From assembly GCA_017577365.1 (NCBI GenBank), contig PKRJ01000018.1, forward strand, positions 3,189 to 67,188: a DNA stretch of 64,000 nucleotides. The letters are read 5' to 3'. Numbering within the stretch: the first letter of the stretch is position 1; each line of letters opens with the position of its first letter. Made by a program: the position numbers and the translations under genes. Source of the stretch: Gammaproteobacteria bacterium. Its GTDB lineage: Bacteria; Pseudomonadota; Gammaproteobacteria; Steroidobacterales; Rariloculaceae. The notes under the pieces were generated by a model that was not told where the DNA came from, ran no database searches, and saw nothing but the letters and a program-made list of their open reading frames with translations. Of the stretch, positions 52,383 through 62,087 are shown piece by piece.

Positions 52383-52700
52383 GTCTCGTCCGTCTGCGTA
52401 ATCCTGCCGATCTTACCGAACCGTGAACCGAAAAGGGCCGCGTTCTCTCCGGTGTCGACGCGCCGCGTGATCGCGCTTGCGGAGCATCGGTGCTCGCGGT
52501 ACTCGGCGTTACGCGTCGGCCTTGCCAACGACGTGCCCTGATCGTTTCCGGGAAAGGCAACAGTTCCTCTCGGAGACTGCCGACGGTATGGCACGACCGA
52601 AATCTCCGGGGTATGCTCGACCGTACGCGCTTCCGAGAGAGTCGTTGAGACGCGAAGATCGAGCGTTTAGCGAAGACCGTTCGCGTCGAGGGGGTGTCGA
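52383..52700. other. 318-bp divergent intergenic region
   Basis: Between the ParB gene (minus) and the ankyrin-operon start (plus). No gene and no strong promoter element could be recognised. Confidence 0.6.
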
Positions 52701-54284
52701 GTGCGGACGCAGCGGCCACTGCGTGAGCGTGGCGCGGCCGGGATAGTCTCGGCAGCGGCAGTCTGCGCTTTGCTCGCTTGGCCCGAGGCCTCGGAAGCGG
52801 CGACGGCCCTGGCCGATGCCGCTCGCGACGGGCGCCTCGCGCAAGTTCGCGAGCAGATCGCCGCGGGCGCGGCCGTCGACGCGCCTCATCCCGACGGCAC
52901 CACACCGCTGCTCTGGGCCGTTCATCGCGGCGATCTCGAGATGGTCGAGGCGCTGATCGAGGCCGGCGCGTCCGTCGACGTGCCGAACGAGTTCGGCGTC
53001 ACGACGCTGCTCGAGGCGAGCCGCGCCGGCGACGCGGCGATCATCGCGGCCTTGCTCGGTGCCGGCGCCGACGTATCGCAGAGTCATCCCACCGGCGAGA
53101 CGCCGCTGATGGCCGCCGCGCGCACCGGCGGCGTCGATGCCGTGCGTCTCTTGCTCGAGCACGGCGCCGACGCGAACGCGCGCGACGCATACCAGCATCA
53201 GACCGCGCTGATGTGGGCCGCGGCCGAAGGCCATCTCGACGTGGTCGACGTGCTGCTCGCCGCCGGCGCCGATCCGAATCTTCAGGCGCGCGTCTCGACG
53301 CTCCAGGAACGCAGCATCAACGCCGATTATCCGACCGGCGGATTCACGGCGCTCATGTGGGCCGCGCGGAACGGCGACGAGGCGATCGTGCGTCGACTCG
53401 TCGCGGGCGGCGCCGATCTCGATCTCACGAACGGCGACGGCGCGACCGCGATGATGATCGCGATCGTCAACGACCGCTTCGACATGGCAGCGTTGCTGCT
53501 CGAGCTCGGGGCCGGCGTCGATGACGGCTCCCTCTATTACGCGGTCGAGATGCGCGATGCGACGACCGACTGGTTCGCGCGCGACGGCTCGCGTTTGCGG
53601 CCCGATCATCCGAACGAGCACACGGCGCTCGATCTGATTCGCCTGCTGCTCGAAGCCGGCGCCGATCCGAATCTGCCGTTCGTCGGGCAGATGCATTCGT
53701 ACTCGATGTGTTGCGACGTCTTCGCGAACGCATCGCCGTTCTATCGTGCCGCGGTCGCAGGCGACGTCGAGGCGATGCGGCTGATGCTCGAGCACGGCGC
53801 CGACGTCATGTGGATGCCGTCGGAGGTGCCGAACGGCCCGCGCGGCGCGAACGCGAACGTCGGGCGACCGGCGATCGCGGCGGCCGTCGACGGCGGGCGG
53901 GGCGTGTCGCGCGCCGGAGGTCCGGGCGATCTTCGCGAAGGACCGCCGCCGTTCCGCGAGCCTTCGAACCGAAACCCGGCCGACGCGGTGCGTTTGCTGC
54001 TCGAGGCCGGCGCCGATCCCAACGCGACGGTCGCCGAAAGCGGCAACACGGTGATGCACGAAGCCGTTCGGCTGCGAAAGCCTGAAGTCATCCGGGTGCT
54101 GGCCGAAGCCGGCGTGAACCTCGACGCGAAGAATCGCGAAGGCTTGACGCCGCTCGAGCTTGCCGAGGGTCTCGACGATACGCCGTCGCTGATTCTGCCG
54201 AATGAAGAGCGGCCGCCGCGCGAGGCGATCGTCGCGGTCATGCGGGAAGTGCGCGCGGCGCGAGAGCAGGGGAGCGTGCGATGA
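52701..54284 (+). CDS. Secreted ankyrin-repeat protein
   Basis: 527 residues from GTG 52701. A signal peptide (VSAAAVCALLAWPEASEA) is followed by ankyrin repeats that recur as DGTTPLLWAVHRGDLEMVEALIEAGA and similar 33-residue units; at least eight are recognisable to about residue 500, with two longer inserts (about 285-310 and 395-430). The stop overlaps the next gene start as ATGA, so it is translated together with the DUF1592 gene. Likely scaffold in the periplasm. Confidence 0.85.
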   Translation: MRTQRPLRERGAAGIVSAAAVCALLAWPEASEAATALADAARDGRLAQVREQIAAGAAVDAPHPDGTTPLLWAVHRGDLEMVEALIEAGASVDVPNEFGVTTLLEASRAGDAAIIAALLGAGADVSQSHPTGETPLMAAARTGGVDAVRLLLEHGADANARDAYQHQTALMWAAAEGHLDVVDVLLAAGADPNLQARVSTLQERSINADYPTGGFTALMWAARNGDEAIVRRLVAGGADLDLTNGDGATAMMIAIVNDRFDMAALLLELGAGVDDGSLYYAVEMRDATTDWFARDGSRLRPDHPNEHTALDLIRLLLEAGADPNLPFVGQMHSYSMCCDVFANASPFYRAAVAGDVEAMRLMLEHGADVMWMPSEVPNGPRGANANVGRPAIAAAVDGGRGVSRAGGPGDLREGPPPFREPSNRNPADAVRLLLEAGADPNATVAESGNTVMHEAVRLRKPEVIRVLAEAGVNLDAKNREGLTPLELAEGLDDTPSLILPNEERPPREAIVAVMREVRAAREQGSVR

Positions 54285-56704
54285 AGCGGACGCTCGGTGC
54301 CGCGGGCCTGGTCGCGGCCGGCGCTGCGGCTGCCGGATACGCGCTCTTCAAGCCGCGAGCGGATGCGTTGGAAGAGCAATGGTCCTTCGTCGGCCGCTAC
54401 TGCGTCGATTGCCACAACGATATCGACTTCACCGGCGACCTGTCGCTCCAACGCCGGCTGCCCGGGAACGTGCACGCGGAGGCCGAGGTTTGGGAGAAGG
54501 CGATTCGCAAGCTCGAGATCGGCTTGATGCCGCCGCGCGATCGTCCGCAGCCGACCGAGGAGGAGCGGCGCGCATTCGTTCGCGCGCTGGAGACGACGCT
54601 CGATCGCGCCGCCGCGGCGGAGCCGTACGCCGGTCACTATCCGCCGCATCGGCTGAATCGCGCCGAGTACGCCAATGCGATCCGAGATCTGTGCGGCTTC
54701 GAGATCGACGCCGACGCTCTGCTGCCGAGCGACGGCGGCGATTTCGGATTCGACAACATCGCGTCGGCGTTGACGACGTCGCCGCTGCTGCTCGAGCGCT
54801 ACGTCACGGCCGCGCTTCGCATCGTGGACCTCGCGGTAGGTAACGCCGACCTGCCGCCGACCGCGGCGTTCTACAAGATTCCGGTCGAGGTCACGCAGAC
54901 CGGGCACATGGAAGGCTTGCCGCTCGGCACACGGGGCGGCATCAAGGTGCGGCACACCTTCCCGGCGGATGCGAAGTACGTGTTCGCGGGGCGGCTGCTG
55001 CGCACCGTCGCCGAAGGCTACGTCGGCGTCGAGGGGCATGACGTCCCTCACGAGTTCATCGTGCTCGTCGACGGCGAACGAGTCTTCTCGGCGAAGGTGG
55101 GCGGTCCCGAGGATCACCGCGAAAGCTCGGAAAGCATCACGCTTTCGGCGGTCACGATCGACGAGCGAATGACGTCGCCGCCGATCCCGATCACCGCGGG
55201 CCCGCACGAGGTCGTATTCACGTGGGTCGAGATGCGGACGCAGGAGCAGAACGTTTGGCAGCCTGCGCTCCGCGAGACGCTCGAGGCGCACAATCCGGCG
55301 GGCCTGCCGCGGCTCGAGGTCGGGATCATCGAAGGGCCGTACGAGCCGACCGGGATCAGCGACACGCCGAGCCGCGAGCGGATCTTCGTTTGTAAGCCGG
55401 AGCGCGAGCGAGACGAAGCGGAATGCGCCGGGCGGATCGTCGCGGCGCTCGCGCGGCGCGCGTTCCGCCGGCCGGTCGACGACGAGGACATCGCGCCCGC
55501 GCTCGAGCTCTATCGCGAAGCGCGCGCCACCGGCGGTGATTTCGACGACGGCATCCGCGCCGCGGTCGCGCGCGTGCTCGTGAGCCCCTCGTTCCTGTAT
55601 CGAATCGAGACGAGCCCGGTCGACGTGCCCGTCGGCGCGTCGCACCCGATCAGCGACGTCGATCTCGCGTCGCGGCTGTCGTTCTTCCTGTGGTCGAGCA
55701 TCCCGGACGACGAGCTGCTCGAGCTGGCCGTCGAGGGACGGCTGCGGGATCCGGACGTGCTCGAGGCGCAGGTTCGACGAATGGTCGCGGACGAGCGCGC
55801 GAGCGCGCTCGTCGAGAACTTCACCGGCCAATGGCTGCAACTGCGCAACCTCGAGCAGCGCGTTCGGCCGGACATCCTCATGTTTCCGGACTTCGACGCG
55901 AACTTGCGCGACGCGTTTCGGCGCGAGACGGAGCTCCTGTTCGAGCACGTGCTGCGCAACGATCTGCCCGTTCACGAGCTGCTTACGGCCAATTACACGT
56001 TCGTGAACGAGCGCCTCGCTCGGCATTACGGCATCAAGGGCGTCTACGGCTCGCGTTTCCGCAAGGTCGAGCTCGACGATCCGAACCGCGGCGGTTTGCT
56101 CGGGCACGGCAGCTTCCTGTCGCTGACGTCGGCCGCGAATCGAACGTCGCCGATCATCCGCGGCAAGTTCGTGATGGCGAATCTGCTGAACAGCCCGCCG
56201 CCCGAGCCTCCGGCGGTCGTGCCCGCGCTCGAGGAGAGCGCGCCGAAGGATCGGCCGTCGACGGTGCGCGAGCAGCTCGAGCGCCACCGCGAGAATCCGA
56301 CTTGCAACGCCTGCCACCGCAACATCGACCCGGTCGGTTTCGCGCTCGAGAATTTCGGCGTGCTCGGCGAATGGCGCGAGACGACGCGCGAGGGCTTGCC
56401 GATCGACTCGGCCGGCGTCCTCGCCGACGGTACCCCGGTCGACGGTCCGGCGTCGCTGCGCGCCGCGCTGCTCGCGAAGCCCGAGCTCTTCGCCTCGACG
56501 GTGACCGAGAAGCTGTTGACGTATGCGCTCGGCCGCGGACTCGAGCCGAAGGATATGCCGGTCGTGCGATCGATCGTGCGCAATGCCGCGCGCGACGATT
56601 ACCGAATGATGTCGATCGTTCTCGGCATCGTCGACAGCTACCCGTTCCAGCACCGGACGAAGACGTCCGAGCCCGAGGAGCGCCTCGCGCAACTCATGGA
56701 GTAA
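54281..56704 (+). CDS. DUF1592/PSD-family cytochrome c protein
   Basis: 807 residues. An N-terminal membrane anchor, heme motif CVDCH at 41-45, then the PSD1/DUF1587-DUF1592-DUF1588-DUF1585 series (HRLNRAEYANAIRDLCG; RAFRRPVDDEDI; LVSPSFLYRIE; LSFFLWSSIPDDELL; RNIDPVGFALENFG), and a second CXXCH, CNACH at about 673. This architecture is typical of planctomycete-type cytochromes and also occurs in gammaproteobacteria, with unknown substrate. It overlaps the ankyrin gene and is followed five bases later by the DUF1552 gene. Confidence 0.85.
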   Translation: MKRTLGAAGLVAAGAAAAGYALFKPRADALEEQWSFVGRYCVDCHNDIDFTGDLSLQRRLPGNVHAEAEVWEKAIRKLEIGLMPPRDRPQPTEEERRAFVRALETTLDRAAAAEPYAGHYPPHRLNRAEYANAIRDLCGFEIDADALLPSDGGDFGFDNIASALTTSPLLLERYVTAALRIVDLAVGNADLPPTAAFYKIPVEVTQTGHMEGLPLGTRGGIKVRHTFPADAKYVFAGRLLRTVAEGYVGVEGHDVPHEFIVLVDGERVFSAKVGGPEDHRESSESITLSAVTIDERMTSPPIPITAGPHEVVFTWVEMRTQEQNVWQPALRETLEAHNPAGLPRLEVGIIEGPYEPTGISDTPSRERIFVCKPERERDEAECAGRIVAALARRAFRRPVDDEDIAPALELYREARATGGDFDDGIRAAVARVLVSPSFLYRIETSPVDVPVGASHPISDVDLASRLSFFLWSSIPDDELLELAVEGRLRDPDVLEAQVRRMVADERASALVENFTGQWLQLRNLEQRVRPDILMFPDFDANLRDAFRRETELLFEHVLRNDLPVHELLTANYTFVNERLARHYGIKGVYGSRFRKVELDDPNRGGLLGHGSFLSLTSAANRTSPIIRGKFVMANLLNSPPPEPPAVVPALEESAPKDRPSTVREQLERHRENPTCNACHRNIDPVGFALENFGVLGEWRETTREGLPIDSAGVLADGTPVDGPASLRAALLAKPELFASTVTEKLLTYALGRGLEPKDMPVVRSIVRNAARDDYRMMSIVLGIVDSYPFQHRTKTSEPEERLAQLME

Positions 56705-56709
56705 CCGCC

Positions 56710-58035
56710 ATGCTCATCACTCGCAAGCACTTGCCTCGCCGCACGGTCCTGCGTGGCATGGGCGCGGCCATCGCGCTGCCGTTGCTCGACGCGATGGTGC
56801 CGGCGCTCGCGCAATCGTCGGCGCCGAGGCCGTTCCGCTTCGGCGCGATCTATATGCCGAACGGCGTCTATCCGGATCTGTGGCACCCGATGACCGTTGG
56901 CAAGGACTTCGAGTTTCAGCCGATCATGAAACCGCTCGAGCCGCTGCGCGAGTACGTGACGACCATCAGCCGCATGCAGGCGCCGCCGGGCGAGCGGGAC
57001 AACGGCGGAATTCACATGGGCGCGAGCGCCGCGTTCTTGAACGGGGTCGGACCTGTGGCCGAGCACGGCCAGTTCAACAAGATCGAGTCGAGGAAGACCG
57101 TCGATCAGCACATCGCCGACGTCGTCGCGGGCGATACGCCGCTGCGTTCGCTCGAGGTCGGCACGGAGGACATGGGCACGTCGGCCGGCGCATGCGACGG
57201 CTATCCGTGCGTGTTCTTCAACACGATCTCGTGGCGGGACGACACGAGCCCGCTGCCGGTCGGCATCAATCCGCAAGTCACGTTCGAGCGGATGTTCGGC
57301 GATCCCGGAACCGCCGAGCAGCGCCTCGCGCGGCTCGAGCGCAAGCGGAGCTTGCTCGATTCGGTCGCCGAGGAAACGGCGCGGATCAATCGCCGGCTCG
57401 GTCCCGCGGACCGACGTCTCTTGGACGAGTATCTGACGAACGTGCGGCGCGTCGAGTCGCAGCTCGAGAAGATGGCGGTGCGCGCGGAGACGCTCGCCGA
57501 TGCTCCGTCCGCGCCGATCGGTATTCCGAACGATTTCGACGCGCACGTGACGCTCACGTACGACCTGTTGCACTTGGCGTTTCAGGGCGATATCACGCGC
57601 GTCTTCACGTTCATGCTCGGCCACGAGGGCAGCAGCCGCAGCTACGCGCACGTCGGCGTGCCCGAGCCGCATCACCCGATCTCGCATCACGGCGACACGC
57701 CGCAAGGCATCGAGAAGTATGCGCGCGTCACGACGTATCAGATCGTCAAGCTCGCGGAATTCGCGAGCAAGCTCGCGGCGACCCCGGACGGCGACGGCAC
57801 GCTGCTCGATTCCGTCGTGCTCTATTGGGGATCAGGCATGAGCAACGGCAACACGCACGATCGTTACAATCCGCCCGCGCTCCTGGTCGGCAAGGCGAAC
57901 GGCAAGCTTCGCGGCAATCGTCACATCGCCGTCGAGAACCGGGAGCCGACGGCGAACCTGCTGCTCGCGCTCGCCGATCTCGCCGGTTGCGAGCTCGAGA
58001 CGATCGGCCCGAGCACCGGCAGATTGGCTATTTGA
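56710..58035 (+). CDS. DUF1552 Tat-exported protein
   Basis: 441 residues. RRTVLRGMGAAIALPLLDAM is a Tat signal. The family hallmark FRFGAIYMPNGV and the later VLYWGSGMSNGNTHDRYNPP and GNRHIAVENREPTANLLLALAD are all present. DUF1552 proteins are almost always encoded with DUF1592 partners, as here (five-base gap), indicating one complex or pathway. Function not known to me. Confidence 0.85.
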   Translation: MLITRKHLPRRTVLRGMGAAIALPLLDAMVPALAQSSAPRPFRFGAIYMPNGVYPDLWHPMTVGKDFEFQPIMKPLEPLREYVTTISRMQAPPGERDNGGIHMGASAAFLNGVGPVAEHGQFNKIESRKTVDQHIADVVAGDTPLRSLEVGTEDMGTSAGACDGYPCVFFNTISWRDDTSPLPVGINPQVTFERMFGDPGTAEQRLARLERKRSLLDSVAEETARINRRLGPADRRLLDEYLTNVRRVESQLEKMAVRAETLADAPSAPIGIPNDFDAHVTLTYDLLHLAFQGDITRVFTFMLGHEGSSRSYAHVGVPEPHHPISHHGDTPQGIEKYARVTTYQIVKLAEFASKLAATPDGDGTLLDSVVLYWGSGMSNGNTHDRYNPPALLVGKANGKLRGNRHIAVENREPTANLLLALADLAGCELETIGPSTGRLAI

Positions 58036-59686
58036 CGTCTTCCGGAGGGTGTGCGCCGGCGACGGTCGGAAGCCACGGAGCGAGGCGCCGGTTCGCTTTC
58101 GCGGCCGACTCGGCGAGGCGGCGCATCCGCCGCGCACGGAGCAACTGTTCCTCCATCGCTTCGACGCGCAAGCGGCCGAGCGCGCCTTGGCGCAGCAGGT
58201 CGGCCTTCAAGCCTTCGTAGGCGAGCTCGAGACGACGATTGCGCGGCTCGAGCTCGTCGTCTTCCGGAGACTCGTCGACCACGTCACCGACGTCCGACAG
58301 GCTTGTGCGCTCGGCCGGAACGGTCAGCATGTCGGCGACGACCTCGTGCAGCCGCGCGAGGTCGTGCGATGCGCCGAGAGCATGGGAGGGAGCGGGGCCG
58401 ATCGTCGCCGAAGCGATCGCGACGTCGTCGAGATGCTGAATCGCGCGCAGCAGATCCGGCAGCGCCTCGACGACGTCGTTGGGCAGCGGCTGCTTCGTCA
58501 ACGTCTCGATGAACGTGCGGATCGCCTGACCGAGGCGCACGATGCCTTCCTGCTCGCGTCGTGCCTCCGGTTCCGACGCGGTGCCCTGGATCCTGCGACG
58601 CGCAAGATCGAAGGCCATCGCGCGCATCCTCGCGAGCTCGAGCACGACGCCGCGGAGCGCGAGCGACGGCACCGCGAGCAGCGTCGAGTCGAGATGCTGC
58701 GGCCGGCCGAGCACTTCTTCCGTGGAGACGAAACGGCGCGACAGAAAATCGATGAAGCGCGACGCGAACGGCCAGATCAGCACGACGCCGACCAGCTTGT
58801 ACAGCGTATGAAAAATCGCGAGGACGACGACGGCATCGTCGGTGCCGGCGGCAAGGGCCGTGAGCCGGGAGCTCGCCGCAAGGAGCGGCGGCAGAAGCGC
58901 AACGGCGACGGCGCCGGTCACGACGTTGAACCCGACGTGTGCCCAGGCGACGCGCTTCGCCGCCGCCGTCGCGCCTATCGACGCGAAGAGGGACGTCGAC
59001 GTCGTGCCGATGCTCGCGCCGATCACGGTCGGCGCGGCGAGCTCGAGCGGCAACGTGCCGCCGGCGGCGGCGGTCAACGCGATCGCGATCGTGGCGCTCG
59101 AAGATTGCGTGAGCAACGTCAGCAGCACGCCGATGCCGACGAAAGCCGCGGTGCCGGACCACGCCGGAAGCTGCCGCGGCCAGCCGCCGAGGTGGGACGC
59201 GGTCTCGGCGAACGCCTCCTGCAGGATGCCGACGCCGAGAAAGAACGCACCGAAACCCGCGACGGCTTCGCCGAGCCCCGCATGCCGCAAGTCCGACGCC
59301 GTCGCGAGCCGAACGAGCATGCCCACGCCGATCAACGGCAGCGCGAGCGCGCCGACGTCGGCTTTGACGCCGACGAGCGCGACGAGCCACCCGGTCATCG
59401 TCGTGCCGACGCTCGCGCCGAACACGACCCAGACCGCTTGCGCGAGCGCCAAGAGCTCGGCGTTGACGAAGCCGACGGTCGCGACCGTCACCGCGCTCGA
59501 CGACTGCACGATCGCGGTGATCAGGATGCCGGCGAGGAGGCCGCGAGCGTTCGTGCGCGTCCACGACTGCAGGATCGATCGGAGCGCATTGCCGGCGGAA
59601 AGCTTGAGCCCGTCGGTCATCATCCGCATGCCGAGCAGGAACAAGCCGATGCCCCCGAGGAGCGATGCGAGCGTCGTGAAGCTCAC
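58028..59686 (-). CDS. Na/Pi cotransporter family protein (PhoU-like C-terminus)
   Basis: 552 residues; GTG 59686 with no clear ribosome binding site. Two repeats of the Na/Pi signature QSSSA (VQSSSAVTVA at about 60 and TQSSSATIAI near 198) within a seven- to eight-helix transporter, then a soluble C-terminal PhoU-like helical bundle. Similar to YjbB/NptA relatives that export phosphate with Na+. The stop overlaps the DUF1552 stop region by 8 bp (convergent). Confidence 0.9.
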   Translation of the reverse strand: MSFTTLASLLGGIGLFLLGMRMMTDGLKLSAGNALRSILQSWTRTNARGLLAGILITAIVQSSSAVTVATVGFVNAELLALAQAVWVVFGASVGTTMTGWLVALVGVKADVGALALPLIGVGMLVRLATASDLRHAGLGEAVAGFGAFFLGVGILQEAFAETASHLGGWPRQLPAWSGTAAFVGIGVLLTLLTQSSSATIAIALTAAAGGTLPLELAAPTVIGASIGTTSTSLFASIGATAAAKRVAWAHVGFNVVTGAVAVALLPPLLAASSRLTALAAGTDDAVVVLAIFHTLYKLVGVVLIWPFASRFIDFLSRRFVSTEEVLGRPQHLDSTLLAVPSLALRGVVLELARMRAMAFDLARRRIQGTASEPEARREQEGIVRLGQAIRTFIETLTKQPLPNDVVEALPDLLRAIQHLDDVAIASATIGPAPSHALGASHDLARLHEVVADMLTVPAERTSLSDVGDVVDESPEDDELEPRNRRLELAYEGLKADLLRQGALGRLRVEAMEEQLLRARRMRRLAESAAKANRRLAPWLPTVAGAHPPEDVK

Positions 59687-59730
59687 GAGAAACGGATTGA
59701 ATCGACGACGAGAAGAGGCGTTGCCGAGGG

Positions 59731-59772
59731 TAAAACAAAGGCGGGCCGGATCTCGATCGATCCGCGCCCGCC
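59731..59772 (-). terminator. Rho-independent terminator for SnoaL-like gene
   Basis: GGCGGGCCGGATC paired with GATCCGCGCCCGCC (one bulge), loop TCGATC, and TTTGTTTTA immediately after on the minus strand. Well placed 24 bp after the stop of the gene at 59796. Confidence 0.85.
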
Positions 59773-59795
59773 CGTCACGCCGGTCCGTTGCGCGG

Positions 59796-60290
59796 TCAGC
59801 GCGCCGCTATCGTCGCGGGATCCCAGTGCTCGTCGGCCTTGCCGTCGACGAAGCGCCACGCGTCGAACCAGGTCGTCGTGTAGGTCTCGCCCGGCTTCTG
59901 AGGATGCGGGTACTCGCGCGCGATCATCACGACGACCATGTCGCCCTCGGCCACCACGTCCACGACGGGCGTCGTGAGCTTGCCGCAGTCGTCGGTGCGC
60001 GGCCGTTTCATGACCTCCGTGAAGTAATAGACCACGCCTTGGAGCCCCGAGGCCGCGTTCGGGTTGTGCTGGATGTAGCGGTCGGTGATCCACTCGCTGG
60101 CACGGTCCCATTGGTTGCACTGCAAGAGCTCGCGCATGATGTGCAGCGCGGCTTGCTTGTTGCGGTGCTTCACCGGGTCCTCGTCGACGAAGAGCGATTC
60201 CGGATCGGGGTGGCCCACTACCGGCTCCTGCGCGAAAAGCGCGGGAGAGGCGAGCGCGAGTGCGGTCAGGAGAGCGGTTTTGGTCTTCAT
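59796..60290 (-). CDS. Secreted SnoaL-like protein
   Basis: 164 residues; signal peptide ends PALFAQ. SnoaL/NTF2 fold with HRNKQAALHIMRELLQCNQWDRASEWITDRYIQHNP and VVAEGDMVVVMIAREYP, ending WRFVDGKADEHWDPAT, the usual SnoaL DxxxWD end. Ribosome binding site is weak. A further example of the many secreted NTF2-like proteins here. Confidence 0.85.
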   Translation of the reverse strand: MKTKTALLTALALASPALFAQEPVVGHPDPESLFVDEDPVKHRNKQAALHIMRELLQCNQWDRASEWITDRYIQHNPNAASGLQGVVYYFTEVMKRPRTDDCGKLTTPVVDVVAEGDMVVVMIAREYPHPQKPGETYTTTWFDAWRFVDGKADEHWDPATIAAR

Positions 60291-60351
60291 GTTGGATGCT
60301 CGTGCGGTTGTTCTCGGTGGAAGCGATGATGATTAGCGGTAGGCCGCGAGG

Positions 60352-60416
60352 GGTCAAGCCGCACGAGCCGCGCGCTTGACCGGCACGGCAGGAGCCGGGC
60401 GACTCGGCGCCGGCTC
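60352..60416 (-). terminator. Two hairpins after the FMN dehydrogenase gene
   Basis: GGTCAAGC/GCTTGACC (60352-60359 and 60374-60381) and GAGCCGG/CCGGCTC (60392-60398 and 60410-60416), within 70 bp after the stop codon on the minus strand. No T-run. Confidence 0.4.
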
Positions 60417-60418
60417 GC

Positions 60419-61561
60419 TCAGACGTCGAGGATCGAGCGGTCGATCTCGGTAATGCTGGTCTTGCCGGCCATCGCCATCGCGGCCGCGAGCTCGCGGCCG
60501 AACGTCCCGATCGTCGCGGCAACCTGACGTCTTCCGCCGGCCGCGAGCGCGTACGCCCACGCGCGGCCGAGCAGCACGCCGTCCGCGCCGAGCGCGAGCA
60601 TCCGTAGCACGTCGACGCCGCTGCGCACGCCGCCGTCCGCGAGCACCGTGACCCGGCCGGCGACCGCTTCGGCGATCCGCGGCACCGCGCGCACCGTCGA
60701 GCGCACGCCGTCGAATTGTCGGCCGCCGTGGTTCGAGACGACGATGCCGTCGGCGCCGAGCTCGACCGCCCGTACGGCGTCCTCGGGATCGAGGATGCCT
60801 TTGATGATGAGAGGCCGGTTCCACCTCGCACGGATCCAGTCGAGATCTTTCCACGTCACGGTCGGGTCGAAGTTGCGGCCGAGCCAGCCGATGTAGTCCT
60901 CGAGCCCGCTCTGTCGGCCGAGCACGGGAATCAGGTTACCGAGCGTGTGGGGACGGCCGCGGAGCCCGACGTCGTAAGCCCAGCGGGGTTTCGCGAGCGC
61001 TTGAAGCCAACGGCGCGCCGCAACGCCGAACCCTGACACGCCGGCCATGCCCGACTTGAAATCCCGATAACGGATGCCGGGCACCGGCATGTCGACCGTG
61101 AACAGCATCGCCGAGCAGCCGGCTTCCTTCGCACGCTCTAGCAAGTCGCCCATGAACGCACGGTCGCGGATCACGTAGAGCTGGAACCAGAACGGCCGGC
61201 CGACGGCCGCGCGAATTTCCTCGATGCTGCAGATCGAGACGGTCGAAAGGCAGAACGGCACGTTCGCGCTCGCCGCCGCTTGCGCGGCCTGGACCTCGCC
61301 GCGGCGCGCGAGCATCCCGGAGATGCCGATCGGCCCCAGACCGAACGGCATCGACCAACGGTGCCCGAAGAGCACTCTGGACGTATCGACTTTGGAAACG
61401 TCGCACAAGACACGCTGACGGAGCTCGATGCTCGCGAGATCCTCGACGTTGCGACGCAGGGTGTGCTCGGCGCACGCGCCGCCCGCGACGTACTCGGCGA
61501 GGAAGGGCGGGAGCCGCCGCATCGCCTCCTTTTCTATATCCGTTGCTGAGCGAAGCTTCAT
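60419..61561 (-). CDS. FMN-dependent alpha-hydroxy acid dehydrogenase (LldD-like)
   Basis: 380 residues. FMN and catalytic elements in order: MPFGLGPIGISGMLARRGE, the LYVIRD strand, LIIKGILDPEDAVRAVELGADGIVVSNHGGRQFDG (catalytic His) and LADGGVRSGVDVLRMLALGADGVLLGRAWAYA. The substrate could be lactate, mandelate or glycolate; an LldD-type enzyme is the closest look. Upstream ribosome binding site is weak (ACGAG). Confidence 0.9.
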   Translation of the reverse strand: MKLRSATDIEKEAMRRLPPFLAEYVAGGACAEHTLRRNVEDLASIELRQRVLCDVSKVDTSRVLFGHRWSMPFGLGPIGISGMLARRGEVQAAQAAASANVPFCLSTVSICSIEEIRAAVGRPFWFQLYVIRDRAFMGDLLERAKEAGCSAMLFTVDMPVPGIRYRDFKSGMAGVSGFGVAARRWLQALAKPRWAYDVGLRGRPHTLGNLIPVLGRQSGLEDYIGWLGRNFDPTVTWKDLDWIRARWNRPLIIKGILDPEDAVRAVELGADGIVVSNHGGRQFDGVRSTVRAVPRIAEAVAGRVTVLADGGVRSGVDVLRMLALGADGVLLGRAWAYALAAGGRRQVAATIGTFGRELAAAMAMAGKTSITEIDRSILDV

Positions 61562-61612
61562 GACTCGTCTCGTTCTCGTGGTCCGAGGCCGCCGCGGAGC
61601 CTCGCGGGCGGA

Positions 61613-61969
61613 TCAGCGCGGCCGGGCGAGCTCGCGCTCGTAGATCTCCGGCTTGAAGCCCACGACGAGCGTCCCGCCGACCTCGAGCACCGGGCGTCTG
61701 ATCATCGACGGCTGCGCGACCATCAACGCGATCGCCCGGCGCTCGTCGAGGCCGATCTTCTCCGCATCCGGCAGCTTGCGGAACGTCGTGCCGGCCCGGT
61801 TCAGCAGCGCTTCCCAGCCCAGGCTTCGGCACCATTCTCGTAGGCGCTCGGCGTCGACGCCTTCCTTCTTGTAGTCGTGAAACACATAGTCGATGCCGCG
61901 CGCGTCGAGCCACGCTCGCGCCTTCTTCATCGTGTCGCAGTTCTTGATACCGTAGAGCGTTGCCGCCAT
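61613..61969 (-). CDS. ArsC/Spx-family protein (YffB-like)
   Basis: 118 residues from ATG 61969. Thioredoxin-fold ArsC family: LYGIKNCDTMKKARAWLDARGIDYVFHDYKKEG with one active-site Cys, and MVAQPSMIRRPVLEVGG with the Arg-Pro tail, the pattern of YffB/Spx-type glutathione-dependent thiol reductases. GGGG upstream of the ATG. Confidence 0.9.
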   Translation of the reverse strand: MAATLYGIKNCDTMKKARAWLDARGIDYVFHDYKKEGVDAERLREWCRSLGWEALLNRAGTTFRKLPDAEKIGLDERRAIALMVAQPSMIRRPVLEVGGTLVVGFKPEIYERELARPR

Positions 61970-62087
61970 CGAATTCGTTCCCCCCGTGCCGGCCGATCGA
62001 TCGACGCACGCGATCATAGCGCCGGACTCGTGCGTTCTCGATGGGGCGGTCCGTGGGATCGAAGTCCGGCAGCTACATTGGGCCCGG

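Noticed and set aside
53741..56692. 983-codon minus-strand open frame opposite the ankyrin and DUF1592 genes
   Set aside because: Shadow caused by high GC; sense-strand domains are clear and this one has none.
61880..61900. CGTGAAACA half of a parS-like site
   Set aside because: Only half of the palindrome is present, inside a coding gene and far from parB.
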